A DNA stretch of 64,000 bases from Phocaeicola vulgatus ATCC 8482 (GCF_000012825.1 NC_009614.1:2604001-2668000); one strand, 5' to 3'. Positions 9,122 to 18,994 are shown, counted from the first letter of the stretch. The notes: generated by a model not told the origin, from the sequence alone. Program-made: numbers and translations.

Positions 9122-12100
9122 ATGAAAGAAAAAGTGTTAATGTTACTAGCTTGTCTGTGGTTGGGTATCGGCTTCTCTATGGCTCAAGCGCCTAAAACAG
9201 TTGCAGGAGTTGTAACTTCTGCGGATGATGGTGAGCCGATAATAGGTGCGTCTGTTTTAGTGGAAGGGACTACTATAGGAGCAATTACGGATGTGGATGG
9301 CAAGTTTGCTATCAATAATGTTCCTACAGATGCCAAAGCGCTGATTGTTTCTTATCTGGGTATGATTACTCAGCGAGTTGGAATTCAGCGTGGTACTATT
9401 ACTGTAACAATGAAGTCGGACACAAAAGTGTTGGATGAAGTGGTTGTAACTGCTCAAGGATTGAACCGTAAACAAAAAGCGTTGGGTTATTCTACACAAA
9501 AGGTGGCAGGTGAGGATCTAACTATTTCACGACAGACTGATTTGGGTAATGCTATGGCCGGTAAAGTGTCGGGAGCACGTTTTATAGGTGGTGCCAGTTC
9601 TGGTTTTGATGCAGGTACTATTATTTTGCGTGGTGCAGGTTCCATTCCTTCTTCGTCCCAGTCAGATAATCCAGCCAATGAACCTATTTATGTGGTAGAT
9701 GGTGCTATCACTAACAAAAACTCTATCAATATGGATGATGTGGAAAGCATAAACGTATTGAAAGGTCCCGCGGCTACTGCCCTTTATGGTTCGCGTGGTG
9801 GTGCAGGTGCTATCATCATAACTACTAAGGCGGGACAAAGTGAGAAAGGGTTGCTTGAAGTAAGTCATACATTGCAGGCCGAAACTTACTATAATCATTT
9901 CAATATGCAGAAGCTGTATGGTGGTGGAGGATATGGAGGTACGGAAAAAGGTAACAGGGCTCAGGATATTTATGATTTGTATAGTGGTGATATTCCCGGT
10001 TTGCAAGGTGCTTATGTGTACGATTATAATGAGGACACTTCTTGGGGAGCTGCATACGATCCGGCTGTGAAATATGTCACTCCGTTGTCATTAGACGAAA
10101 CCAGTGGTCATTATGGAAAACCAGCCACTTGGCAACATGGATTGGATTTGAGAGATCTTTATCGGACTGGTGTAACCAATACAACCAACGTTTCGTTTTC
10201 AAAGAGTGTGAAAGATTTTAATACCCGTGTTTCTTTCACCAATAGCTATCGTACTGGTGTGCAGCCCAATTCGGATGCTATTCGCCGTTTCTTAGGGTTC
10301 AAGACAAATTTCAAACCCACACCGTGGATGAATGTGTCATTGGATTATAAATATACTTATCGTCAGGATCATAATGCTGCCGAAAGTGGATATAACGGTT
10401 CACGTACCGTTTTGCAGGAATATACCCAATGGGGACAGACCAATGTCAATTTAAAAGATTATAAGGACTATAAACGTCCGGACGGATCATGGAGGACGTG
10501 GAATATCAACAGTGTGAATAATCAAAGTGCTGCATTCCATGATAATCCGTATGCTTTATTTCATGAATATAATCATCGCACCATTTATCAATGGAATGTA
10601 TTCAGTGGTGATGTGTCTGTGGACCTTCCTTATAACTTGAAGGCAGGGGTACGCGTAAATGGTAACATACGTGGTTACAAATTGGAACGAGAACGCCCTT
10701 CAGGATCTATTAATTTCCGGTCAAATTATCGTCAGGATCAAAGCTGTTTGATTGATTTGACTGTACAAGGACGTTTAACTTGGGGACAATCATTTTTTAA
10801 AGATAAACTAACGGTAGACGCAGCTCTTTTTGCAGAAGCACGTGACTATACGTACGATAATTTATATGCATACACCAATACGAATTATGATTTGTCTTTG
10901 GACGATTACTATAATTTGGCTGCTTCATCGGGTACTATTGCTTTAGCCTATAATGAGAAAACACATTACAAAGAACGTAGTGTTTATGCCACAGCTACCA
11001 TGGGCTGGGATGATACTTATTTTCTTGACGCTTCTGTTCGTAACGATATGTCTTCCACATTGAGTCCTAATCATAACAGCTATTGGTATGGTGGCCTTTC
11101 CGCTTCTGTCCTTGCTCACAAATGGGTGAATGCAGAATGGCTGAACTTTTGGAAACTGCGTGCTAGTGCGGCTCAAGTAGGTACTACGCTCAATGCTTAC
11201 AATATTTATCCTACTTATTCGCTGGATACCAGTTATGGTTCACATGTTACAATGTATGAACCTTCTTCTCAGAAAAATTATAATATCGAGCCGTCTATTT
11301 CCACTTCGTATGAAATAGGTACGGAATTCCGTTTGTTCAATAATCGTTTATGGGGTGATTTCAACTATTATACCCGGGATGACAAAGATCAGATAATCTC
11401 CGTAACCTCTGCTCCGCAATCGGGGTATTCCACTCGTAAGATGAATGCTGGTTTAATTCGTAATCGGGGTGTTGAATTGAGTTTGGGCGGGATGCCTGTT
11501 TCCACTAAGAACTGGAAATGGGAAATGAATTTCAATATAGCGAAGAATAGTAATAAACTGGTGGAACTAGCTGATGGAGTGGATTCTTATTCTATTTATT
11601 GGACTTCATTCACAACTCGTTTGTATAATTATGCTATGGTTGGTAAATCACTTGGTGTGATAACCGGTAATACATGGGAACGTGATGACAATGGCAATAT
11701 AATCTTCCATGAATTGAGTGCTTCGCAGAAGGCGTTGTATGGTGGTGAATATGTACCTACTTACAATCAGAATACACTAGATGAACTGGGTAACTTCCAT
11801 CCGGATTTCACTGGTGGTTTTAATACTAGTATCAGTTTTAAGAATTTCCGTCTGTCGGCTAATATTGATTTCTCTGTAGGCGGACAGATTGTATCCTATA
11901 CTAATATGTGGGGTAGCAGTAGCGGTATTCTTGATAAAACAGCTGAACTTAATGACCGTGGCGTCAATGTTCGTGAACCGGTAAGCAAAGGTGGTGGTAT
12001 CCACATGACTGGTGTGGATCAGAATGGCAATAAGGTAGATACCTATGTCAATGCTAAACTATATTATACCACAGCTTCCCGTGTATGGGAAGAATGGGTG

Positions 12101-12343
12101 TATGACCGTACTTACGTGAAACTTCGTGAAGTGTCATTGTCGTATGTTTTCCCGTCACAAACTTTGAAGAAACTAAATATCGGTCTGAGTCGTGCCAGTG
12201 TGGCAATTAATGCTTCCAATCCATGGTTGATCTACTCAGCTTGTCCTAATGTGGATGTGTCTGAAATTGGTATGGGATATTTTGAAGGTGGTAATGCCGC
12301 TGCAACCCGTTCGATAGGTTTTACCGTTAATCTTGCTTTTTAA
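9122..12343 (+). CDS. SusC-like TonB-dependent outer-membrane transporter
   Basis: 1073 residues. It is the outer-membrane barrel of a SusCD glycan importer, energised by TonB. Signal peptide 1-22 (MLLACLWLGIGFSMAQ) comes first, then a carboxypeptidase-D regulatory-like beta domain (about 27-105, with DDGEPIIGASVLVEGTT). The TonB plug follows (about 110-240), ending in the family signature LKGPAATALYGSRGGAGAII. The 22-strand barrel ends in the aromatic terminus NLAF. It lacks an N-terminal STN signalling domain, so unlike susC-2 it is not expected to signal to an anti-sigma factor. ATG 9122 is preferred to GTG 9116. The partner susD-1 follows after 21 nt. The substrate is unknown. Confidence 0.93.
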   Translation: MKEKVLMLLACLWLGIGFSMAQAPKTVAGVVTSADDGEPIIGASVLVEGTTIGAITDVDGKFAINNVPTDAKALIVSYLGMITQRVGIQRGTITVTMKSDTKVLDEVVVTAQGLNRKQKALGYSTQKVAGEDLTISRQTDLGNAMAGKVSGARFIGGASSGFDAGTIILRGAGSIPSSSQSDNPANEPIYVVDGAITNKNSINMDDVESINVLKGPAATALYGSRGGAGAIIITTKAGQSEKGLLEVSHTLQAETYYNHFNMQKLYGGGGYGGTEKGNRAQDIYDLYSGDIPGLQGAYVYDYNEDTSWGAAYDPAVKYVTPLSLDETSGHYGKPATWQHGLDLRDLYRTGVTNTTNVSFSKSVKDFNTRVSFTNSYRTGVQPNSDAIRRFLGFKTNFKPTPWMNVSLDYKYTYRQDHNAAESGYNGSRTVLQEYTQWGQTNVNLKDYKDYKRPDGSWRTWNINSVNNQSAAFHDNPYALFHEYNHRTIYQWNVFSGDVSVDLPYNLKAGVRVNGNIRGYKLERERPSGSINFRSNYRQDQSCLIDLTVQGRLTWGQSFFKDKLTVDAALFAEARDYTYDNLYAYTNTNYDLSLDDYYNLAASSGTIALAYNEKTHYKERSVYATATMGWDDTYFLDASVRNDMSSTLSPNHNSYWYGGLSASVLAHKWVNAEWLNFWKLRASAAQVGTTLNAYNIYPTYSLDTSYGSHVTMYEPSSQKNYNIEPSISTSYEIGTEFRLFNNRLWGDFNYYTRDDKDQIISVTSAPQSGYSTRKMNAGLIRNRGVELSLGGMPVSTKNWKWEMNFNIAKNSNKLVELADGVDSYSIYWTSFTTRLYNYAMVGKSLGVITGNTWERDDNGNIIFHELSASQKALYGGEYVPTYNQNTLDELGNFHPDFTGGFNTSISFKNFRLSANIDFSVGGQIVSYTNMWGSSSGILDKTAELNDRGVNVREPVSKGGGIHMTGVDQNGNKVDTYVNAKLYYTTASRVWEEWVYDRTYVKLREVSLSYVFPSQTLKKLNIGLSRASVAINASNPWLIYSACPNVDVSEIGMGYFEGGNAAATRSIGFTVNLAF

Positions 12344-12364
12344 ACCATAAAACGAAGAATCATT

Positions 12365-13873
12365 ATGAAATATATTAAATTATTACTTTTATCTCTGAGT
12401 TTTGCAGCAACATTCACAGCGTGTGATATGACTGACTTTGGCGATATTAACAAAGATCCCAATGAACCGTCGGAGGCTAATACTGGTATGTTGTTTACAT
12501 ACGCTTGTACTTATGTGAAATACTTCTCTATGAACTCAAATTATTATTACCCGTGGACGCAAATGTATCCGGGGTATATGTCCGAGAAAAATAATAATCA
12601 GTATGGTGCGTTTGGCGGACCTACTATGAGTACAAGTTCTTATTATCTTTATCCGTTGAAGAACTGCCAGAAGATTATTGACTTTAATAGTGATGAGGCT
12701 GAAAAAGGTAAACCTGCCATTGTACAGTTTGGTGATAATGCTAATCAGATTGCGGTTGCACGTACATTGATGGGATTCATCTATATGCACCTTACAGATG
12801 CTCTAGGGCCACTTCCTTACACAGAAGCATTTCAGGCAGGTGAGGAAAATTTTACTCCGGTATTTGATTCACAGGAAACGATTTATGCTAAGTTAGATGC
12901 CGATTTGAGGGAAGCGTATAATCAGTTTAATGAAAGTGGCTCGTTGAGCACAGCCGACATCCTGTTCGATGGTGACATTCGTGCATGGAAGAAACTGAAT
13001 GCTTCTACCCGTATGATGCTTGCTATAAAACTGGCAGATGTGGATCCTGCCGAAGGACGCTCGCGTTTTGCTCAAGCTTACGCTGATGGCGGTATTGAAG
13101 AAAATGCCTATAATTTGAATTATACTTTTGAGGCCAATACTGTGGGATATTTATATTATAATGGCGTAAACCATAATTATAATTTTGTTCCTAATAAGTA
13201 TTATGTAGATCAGTTGAAGGAATTGAAGGACAACCGTTTGTTCTCTACTTGTTCGCTGATTCCTTTTGGCAAGACACAGGCAGAGGCGGGCGTGACGGAT
13301 GAAGACCTGAAGAATTTTGATAAATACCAAGGTATGCCTTTGGGTATTGAGTCTGCAGATGTGAACACGTGGAATAAAGTCTGCTGTTTTTATAATCCTT
13401 CGCTTACACAGGTAACCTCTACTTTCCCTATTATTACTGCTTCTCGTATGCTACTTATCGAGGCTGAAGCTGCTCAACGTGGCTGGATTCAGGCTGATCC
13501 TGCCCAACTTTATGCAGCCGGTGTGAAGGCATCATTTGAACAATGGGGAGCCGAAGGTGTTGATGAATATTTGGCACAGGAAGCAGTTGCTTATACGGGT
13601 ACTGATGCTGATAAAATTAATAAAATTGCTCTTCAGCGCTGGATTAGTGGCTTCATGGCTGATGGTTTTGAGGCATGGTCTGACTGGCGTCGTTTTGATA
13701 TTCCGAAACTAGAAGTCGGTCCGGTTTGTACAACGATTGATCACATCCCTTATCGCCATCAATTTGATAGCGAAATTTATCAAGGTAATCTTGAAAATTA
13801 TGAAGCTGCCGTGAAAGCAGATTTGAATGGTGATGATAGCCGTGAGCAACGAGTATGGTGGAATAGAAGATAA
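12365..13873 (+). CDS. SusD-like surface glycan-binding lipoprotein
   Basis: 502 residues. A lipoprotein signal peptide has its lipobox Cys at residue 20 (TFTAC), followed by DMTDFGDINKDPNEP, the usual N-terminus of the SusD-like_2 branch. A helical TPR-rich fold follows, and the C-terminal region contains WISGFMADGFEAWSDWRR, typical of SusD proteins. It caps the SusC-1 barrel and captures the substrate outside the cell. It lies 21 nt after susC-1 and is followed by a hairpin terminator, so the transcript is probably a two-gene susCD unit with no enzyme co-transcribed. Confidence 0.92.
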   Translation: MKYIKLLLLSLSFAATFTACDMTDFGDINKDPNEPSEANTGMLFTYACTYVKYFSMNSNYYYPWTQMYPGYMSEKNNNQYGAFGGPTMSTSSYYLYPLKNCQKIIDFNSDEAEKGKPAIVQFGDNANQIAVARTLMGFIYMHLTDALGPLPYTEAFQAGEENFTPVFDSQETIYAKLDADLREAYNQFNESGSLSTADILFDGDIRAWKKLNASTRMMLAIKLADVDPAEGRSRFAQAYADGGIEENAYNLNYTFEANTVGYLYYNGVNHNYNFVPNKYYVDQLKELKDNRLFSTCSLIPFGKTQAEAGVTDEDLKNFDKYQGMPLGIESADVNTWNKVCCFYNPSLTQVTSTFPIITASRMLLIEAEAAQRGWIQADPAQLYAAGVKASFEQWGAEGVDEYLAQEAVAYTGTDADKINKIALQRWISGFMADGFEAWSDWRRFDIPKLEVGPVCTTIDHIPYRHQFDSEIYQGNLENYEAAVKADLNGDDSREQRVWWNRR

Positions 13874-13918
13874 GATTTGAAGTATATAATTCTCTTTAAA
13901 GTTTCGTTTAAATATAGG

Positions 13919-13952
13919 GGACATTCTCAGTGATGAGAGTGTCTTCTTTTAT
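13919..13952 (+). terminator. Terminator after susD-1
   Basis: GACATTCTC and GAGAGTGTC form a 9-bp stem (one G-U) around AGTGAT, followed by TTCTTTT. Confidence 0.7.
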
Positions 13953-14141
13953 TGAAATAAATCAAAAAATATATAGGATAAACGTTAGTTAAGACTAGGT
14001 AATTCATAAATTGCCTCGATGGATAGATATACGTATTGCTTTTTCTTATTGACTTTTGTTGTGTTCGGTTGGGTGGCATTTGAAGAATGCTATTGTTGGG
14101 ATATTGAATTTTTATGAAGAAATTCTCCTGTTTTAAAGCAT

Positions 14142-14209
14142 AAAAAAAGGCTATCTATCCCAGACAGCCAATCTTTTGTTAACCTTAAATCTAATACTAT
14201 GAAAAACAC
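14142..14209 (-). ncRNA. Small RNA, copy 1 of a paralogous pair
   Basis: A predicted RNA of about 67 nt. Plus-strand 14175-14209 is identical over 35 nt to 26136-26170. The 3' end is a hairpin (14149-14156 with 14162-14169) followed by seven U (A14142-A14148 on plus). One stem pair is G-U on the minus RNA but A-C on the plus strand, which fixes the orientation. A full promoter lies just upstream. The two copies share the core but have different terminator stems of equal design. That pattern, conserved seed and diverged stem, argues for a functional RNA family. It may belong to the paralogous sRNA family reported in Bacteroides thetaiotaomicron (FopS); this is inference from memory. Confidence 0.75.
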
Positions 14210-14213
14210 ACTA

Positions 14214-14243
14214 CAAAGATACGGACTTTGTTTATAATAGCAA
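14214..14243 (-). promoter_or_regulatory. Promoter of sRNA-1
   Basis: On the minus strand TTG (14241-14243), 19 nt, then TATCTTTG (14214-14221): an exact -33/-7 Bacteroidetes layout. Transcription is predicted to start at about 14207-14209. Confidence 0.75.
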
Positions 14244-14473
14244 GTTTTTAGTCTGTATTTCACCGTTTTATAACATGCTTTATAAATATATCGCACCTTG
14301 TTAACAAATTAATTTAAAAATGTAAAGTTTTGTTTATTATGACCTTTCGGACTTTTTGTCTTATGAATGATAGAAGAGGGCAAATGAAAATAAAAGTATG
14401 TGATAGCTGTTTTTCTATTTCTTATTTTATATCTTTGATGTCACTTTACTGATTGAAAAAATAACAGTTACTT

Positions 14474-15325
14474 ATGAAAAACAGACAGTTTATTGTATTT
14501 GCTCTTTTATTAGCATGTCCGTTGCTGTTACACGGACAGGAAACGTTTCTTTGTGGAAAAGAATCATGTAATAAAGGTTATATCCGGCATCCATGGTATG
14601 GAAAAAAGGTTGGTTATATAGGAGACTCGATAACTGATCCCAATTGTTATGGAGATAACATAAAAAAGTATTGGGATTTTTTGAAAGAATGGTTGGATAT
14701 CACTCCTTATGTGTATGGAGTGAGTGGACGTCAATGGAATGATGTACCCCGTCAGGCAGAACAATTGAAAAAGGAGCATGGAGAAGAGGTTGATGCCATT
14801 GTGGTTTTGATGGGGACAAATGATTTTAATAGCAGTGTACCTGTCGGGACTTGGTTTGCAGAGAAAGAAGAGCAGGTGATGGCTGCCCGTGGTGAAACTA
14901 AAAAACTGGAAACGCGTAAAAGGCGTGTTCCTATAATGACGAATGATACGTATAAAGGCCGTATTAATATTGGTTTGAGTCATTTGAAAAAATTGTTTCC
15001 CGATAAACAAATTGTTTTGTTGACCCCATTGCATCGTTCTTTAGCGGAATTCGGCGAAAAGAACGTACAACCGGATGAAAGCTATCAGAATAAATGCGGA
15101 GAATATGTGGACGCTTATGTACAGGCCATTAAGGAAGCAGGTAATTTGTGGGGAGTTCCTGTAATAGATTTTAATTCGGTTACAGGTATGAATCCGATGA
15201 TTGAAGAACAACTTATTTATTTCTATGATTCGGGGTATGATCGTTTGCATCCTAATACCAATGGTCAAGAACGTATGGCACATACATTGATGTATCAATT
15301 ACTTTCTTTGCCTGCATCATTCTGA
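14474..15325 (+). CDS. Secreted SGNH/GDSL hydrolase
   Basis: 283 residues. Signal peptide 1-21 (IVFALLLACPLLLHGQ). SGNH blocks are visible: block I GYIGDSITD (nucleophile Ser), block III MGTNDFN, and block V DRLHPN with the catalytic Asp-x-x-His. This is the fold of carbohydrate and lipid esterases. Next to SusCD genes a polysaccharide acetyl-esterase role is likely but unproven. The spacer between block III and V (RGETKKLETRKRR) is unusually basic. The gene begins ATGAAAAACA, a 10-nt match to the core of the upstream sRNA. It stands alone, with a 520-bp leader region. Confidence 0.85.
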   Translation: MKNRQFIVFALLLACPLLLHGQETFLCGKESCNKGYIRHPWYGKKVGYIGDSITDPNCYGDNIKKYWDFLKEWLDITPYVYGVSGRQWNDVPRQAEQLKKEHGEEVDAIVVLMGTNDFNSSVPVGTWFAEKEEQVMAARGETKKLETRKRRVPIMTNDTYKGRINIGLSHLKKLFPDKQIVLLTPLHRSLAEFGEKNVQPDESYQNKCGEYVDAYVQAIKEAGNLWGVPVIDFNSVTGMNPMIEEQLIYFYDSGYDRLHPNTNGQERMAHTLMYQLLSLPASF

Positions 15326-15549
15326 CAGTTGGACATTCATATTTTGCCTTTTTGGAAGAGTTTGTCTATTGGGGAGAACCTTCGATGTTTCGATATGAAT
15401 TTGAAGAATTGAAAAAATGTTCAAGTGGCAAATTGATGTTGTTTGAACATCTTTTTATTAGTTCTTATTTACTGAAAGAGTAATTGAACTATTGATTTTG
15501 AGCAAATTTCTATATTCTTGTATCATTTTTTATGGTTTCTTTTCTTGTT

Positions 15550-15557
15550 TACTTTTG
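15550..15557 (+). promoter_or_regulatory. -7 box TACTTTTG upstream of the CE12-CE8 relic
   Basis: An exact TAnnTTTG match about 30 nt before the ATG of the broken esterase gene. No clear -33 box. The promoter seems to have outlived the reading frame. Confidence 0.45.
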
Positions 15558-15585
15558 CCTAAATCTTTTAACTTATAAAATGTAT

Positions 15586-16560
15586 ATGAAAAACATGAAA
15601 TTAAAAGTATTACTTGTTTTATGTGCTTTACTCCTGTTATCGGCTTTTATTGCTGAGAGAAAAGCCCCCATTACTATTTTTATGATTGGTGATTCTACCA
15701 TGGCGAATAAAAGTCTGAAGAATGGTAATATAGAGCGTGGTTGGGGACAAATGCTTCCCGGATATTTTACGGAAGAGGTTGTGGTGGATAATCACGCTAT
15801 GAATGGATGAAGTTCACTCAGTTTTATCAATGGAGGACGTTGGGATGTAGTGCTTTCTAAAATTCATAAAGGTGATTATGTATTTATTCAATTCGGGCAT
15901 AATGATGAGAAATCTAGAGTCACATTACATACAGAATCCGGAAGTACCTTTGATGATAATTTAAGACGTTTTGTGAATGGAACATGTGCTAAGGGAGGAA
16001 ATCCTGTACTGTTCAATTCTATAGTTCGTCGTAATTTCCCCCCCCCCCCCTAAAGGTGTGACGGAGATAAAGGGTAGTTATGAAAAAGAAGGTCCGGTAT
16101 TGGTTGATACCCATGGGAAATATCTGGAATCTCCCCGTCGGGTAGCCGGAGAAATGAATGTATCTTTTATTGATTTGAATAAATTGATCCATGACTTGGT
16201 TACCGGTATGGGAGTCGAGAATTCAAGAAAATTGTTTATGTGGATTCCAGCAGGACAATATGAATTTTGTCCGGAAGGGAAAATTGACAATACTCACTTG
16301 AATATATATGGTGGACGTATAGTTGCCGGGTTGGTTGTGGACGCTTTGATGGAAGAAGTGCCGGCTTTGGCAAAATATGTGCGACGTTATGATTATGTGG
16401 TGGCGAAAGATGGGAGTGGAGATTTCTTTACAGTTCAGGAAGCAGTGAATGCGGCAGTTGGTGGGAGCAAGAAAACAATATCTATACTTGTCCGTCCGGG
16501 AGTATATGAAGAGCATGTTTCTATGCCGGAATCATCGCCTCGAATAGAATTGGTGAAACA
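15586..16560 (+). pseudogene. Broken CE12 SGNH esterase - CE8 pectinesterase fusion
   Basis: The frame from ATG 15586 encodes a signal peptide and an SGNH block I (FMIGDSTMANK). TGA at 15808 follows VDNHAMNG, where related enzymes have Arg (a CGA to TGA change would explain it). The same frame goes on with SSLSFINGGRW and block III FIQFGHND. At a run of 13 C (16038-16050) the frame is lost; it resumes in frame 2 with block V DNTHLNIYGG and then the start of a pectinesterase (YVVAKDGSGDFFTVQEAV, ILVRPGVYEEHV). The CE8 domain is then cut off. The fused layout is that of rhamnogalacturonan acetylesterase plus pectin methylesterase, pointing to an ancestral pectin-degrading locus. Its start is also ATGAAAAACA. 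Confidence 0.75.
16038..16050. repeat. 13-C homopolymer tract
   Basis: Thirteen consecutive C inside the broken esterase gene, in otherwise AT-rich DNA. Twelve C would put the two halves in the same frame. Confidence 0.85.
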
Positions 16561-16584
16561 GACAGGGGCTGATATCAGGGATAA

Positions 16585-17144
16585 CGGGTTCACACAAGAT
16601 GTTTATGTGGCACCTTATAAGGGTGACAGAGTGTGTGCTATTAGTTATACATTTGATAAGAACAGGGGTAGGTACATGTACTGAACAATATCACATCGGG
16701 GGAGATAAGTCGAAATCGACTCCTGCGTCTTTAGATAAATGGGTGGAAAGCTTGGTAAACTCCGGTAGATAGGGAGTTGGCAATGATACATGGAATATCG
16801 CAGGGATATGATGCTTTTCAAAATCCTGAAATATTGTGGGAATAAGGTAAAGGCTATGGAAAATGAAATATGGGTGGGTACATTTAGAGAGGTAGTTGCT
16901 TATAACAAAAGAACGAGAAAAAAATCGCTTGAATGTGCTAGAAAACGGCTATAACATAACTCCTCATTTGGATATGAATGCACAATTATTTACAGAACCA
17001 CTGACTATGGTATTGAAATCTGTGGGAAACAGAGTTTCGGAGATTAGGCAAGATGGGAAAAAGCGTTTTCTAAAGAAGGATACTGATAAGGTTCTTTTCG
17101 ATTTTAATCTTTATGGAGTGATGATTCAGATTCGTTTTATCTGA
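16585..17144 (+). pseudogene. Broken polysaccharide deacetylase
   Basis: Directly after the truncated pectinesterase the frame reads YKGDRVCAISYTFDKN, matching the NodB-type deacetylase start (SYTFDD expected, the second Asp lost). It stops at 16682. Scattered pieces continue to 17144 in different frames: DKWVESLVNSG, ENEIWVGTFREVVAY, then EKNRLNVLENGYNITPHL and LFTEPLTMVLKSVG, ending VLFDFNLYGVMIQIRFI. Several stops and frame changes rule out a working enzyme. A deletion probably fused it to the preceding relic; the exact join (about 16550-16600) cannot be placed by eye. Confidence 0.6.
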
Positions 17145-17177
17145 GGTGTTGGATATAGTTTTAAAACTAGAATAGGG

Positions 17178-17242
17178 AAATCCGTTAGTCTTTATTGTGA
17201 CCATTTAAGGTGTGATAATAAGATTAACGGATTTGTTTTTTT
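17178..17242 (+). terminator. Terminator ending the relic region
   Basis: AAATCCGTTA (17178-17187) pairs with TAACGGATTT (17225-17234) over 10 bp, followed by G and seven T. Confidence 0.65.
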
Positions 17243-17319
17243 GCTCTTTTATAAAGTTACTCAGAATTAATTTTTAAATTTGTTCCCGTTAACTTTATTC
17301 CTTTTTCAAAAGAAATAAA

Positions 17320-17910
17320 ATGGAAAACACAGAGAAACTGATTGTAGAACAACTGAAAAATGGCAACGAAGATGCTTATAAATACATCTATGATTATCAT
17401 TATGTTCTTTTATGTCATGTAGCAAATCAATATTTGAACGATAATTTTTTATCGGAAACTATAGTTGGAGATGTAATATTTCACCTTTGGGAAATCAGAG
17501 AAACTTTAAACATTACTATTTCTATTAGAAGTTATCTGATAAAGGCTGTTCGTAATCGTTGTATAGACTATCTGAAATCTAGATCTGAAAAAAAGGAAAT
17601 TTCATTTTCAGTTTTAGTACCGGAAGAGATGTCTGAAGAAAAGTATTTGCAGTCGGATAATTATCCTTTGGGAATATTATTAGAACGTGAATTGGAGCAT
17701 GAAATCCGTATGGCAATAGATAAACTACCGGTTGAATGTAGATGTGTTTTTGAAAAAAGTAGATTTGAGGAGAAAAAATATGAAGAAATTTCTCAGGAAT
17801 TAGGTATTTCTATAAATACGGTTAAGTATCATATAAAGAATGCATTATCTTTCCTTCAGACTGAATTGAGCAAATATTTAATTGCTTTGATTTTATTTTT
17901 TTCGTGTTAA
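17320..17910 (+). CDS. ECF-type RNA polymerase sigma factor
   Basis: 196 residues, Bacteroidetes-expanded sigma-70 ECF family. Region 2 (about 10-80) includes AYKYIYDYHYVLLCHV and SIRSYLIKAVRNRCIDYL. Region 4 (about 130-182) holds a helix-turn-helix, YEEISQELGISINTVKYHIKNA. It directs RNA polymerase to a small regulon. The FecR-type anti-sigma gene follows after 70 nt and an STN-bearing SusC after that, so it is expected to be released when SusC-2 binds its substrate and to activate susC-2 transcription (established for such loci; inferred here). The C-terminus LIALILFFSC is unusually hydrophobic. Confidence 0.92.
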   Translation: MENTEKLIVEQLKNGNEDAYKYIYDYHYVLLCHVANQYLNDNFLSETIVGDVIFHLWEIRETLNITISIRSYLIKAVRNRCIDYLKSRSEKKEISFSVLVPEEMSEEKYLQSDNYPLGILLERELEHEIRMAIDKLPVECRCVFEKSRFEEKKYEEISQELGISINTVKYHIKNALSFLQTELSKYLIALILFFSC

Positions 17911-17980
17911 AACAGAAAAAAGTTCTTTTAGGACTACCCTGTATTTAAAATAAATCGTCTTCACTTTAGAAACAACAAAG

Positions 17981-18994
17981 ATGAAAGCAGAAAAAGAACA
18001 TATTGATGAATTAATAGTATCCTATTTAAGTAATGAGTTGGATGGAAATGCTGTGCATGAACTGAAGGAGTGGATAGCTGCGTCTGTGGAAAATGAAAAG
18101 TATTTTATGCAGCGGCAAGAAATTTGGTTTTCTGCCATAAGTGTGAAAGAGGATGTTAAATATGATAAGAGCAAAGCATTTGAACAATTTAAAAATAGAA
18201 TTGCTAATCAGAGGTTGAATGATAAAAGAGAACGTGAAAATTTCTGTTTGTCTAAATTTTGGCGTTATGCAGCTGTTATTGTTGTATTGTTCTCAGTTTC
18301 TTATTTTTCTTATTGGAGGGGTGGAATAAGTATAAAAGAGGTATTTTCGGATATCATTGTGGAGGCTCCTCTTGGTTCCAGAACAAAATTGACCTTGCCG
18401 GATGGGACATTAGTGTGGTTGAATGCCGGATCGCGTATAACATATTCACAAGGATTCGGAGTAGGGAATAGAAAAATAGAATTGATAGGAGAAGGGTATT
18501 TTGAAGTTAAACGAAATGAAGAAGTTCCATTTCTTGTGAAAACGAATAGTTTGCTGGTAAAGGTATTGGGGACGAAATTTAATTTTCGGGATTATCCGGA
18601 TGATGCAGAAGCCATTGTTTCTTTGTCCGAAGGAAAAGTGGCATTGAATAATTTATTGAAAAAAGAAAAAGAAGCTTTTTTGTTACCCAATGAAAGGGTG
18701 GTCTTGAATAAAAAGAATGGCAGAATGCATGTGGAGTATTCTACTGTTTCCAATGCATTACAATGGACTAATGGATATTTATTTTTTGATGAGGAATTGT
18801 TGCCAGATGTTGTGAAGGAGTTAGAACGTAGTTATAATGTGAAAATACAAATAGCTAGTGATACTTTGAATACTTTCAGGTTCTATGGAAATTTCGTTCA
18901 TCGTGAGCAAAATATTCAGGAAGTTTTGGAAGCATTATCTGCGACCCGTAAGATTCATTATATTATTGAAGGACACAATATAACTTTATATTAA
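17981..18994 (+). CDS. FecR-type anti-sigma factor
   Basis: 337 residues. The cytoplasmic N-terminal part (about 1-92) binds the sigma factor. There is one membrane helix (about 95-112, YAAVIVVLFSVSYFSYW). The periplasmic FecR domain (about 125-225) contains LGSRTKLTLPDGTLVWLNAGS and IELIGEGYFEV. The C-terminal DUF4974-like domain (about 260-337) contains FDEELLPDVVKELERSYNV. It holds the ECF sigma inactive until contacted by the STN domain of SusC-2 across the periplasm. Encoded between its sigma factor and its susC, the standard order. Confidence 0.93.
   Translation: MKAEKEHIDELIVSYLSNELDGNAVHELKEWIAASVENEKYFMQRQEIWFSAISVKEDVKYDKSKAFEQFKNRIANQRLNDKRERENFCLSKFWRYAAVIVVLFSVSYFSYWRGGISIKEVFSDIIVEAPLGSRTKLTLPDGTLVWLNAGSRITYSQGFGVGNRKIELIGEGYFEVKRNEEVPFLVKTNSLLVKVLGTKFNFRDYPDDAEAIVSLSEGKVALNNLLKKEKEAFLLPNERVVLNKKNGRMHVEYSTVSNALQWTNGYLFFDEELLPDVVKELERSYNVKIQIASDTLNTFRFYGNFVHREQNIQEVLEALSATRKIHYIIEGHNITLY

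Larger units (their letters stand above)
13953..14473. other. Intergenic region holding sRNA-1
   Basis: A 520-bp spacer between susD-1 and the SGNH esterase. It contains the small RNA gene at 14142-14209 on the minus strand with its promoter. Nothing else recognisable, except that minus-strand transcription from here runs towards the 3' end of susD-1. Confidence 0.5.
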
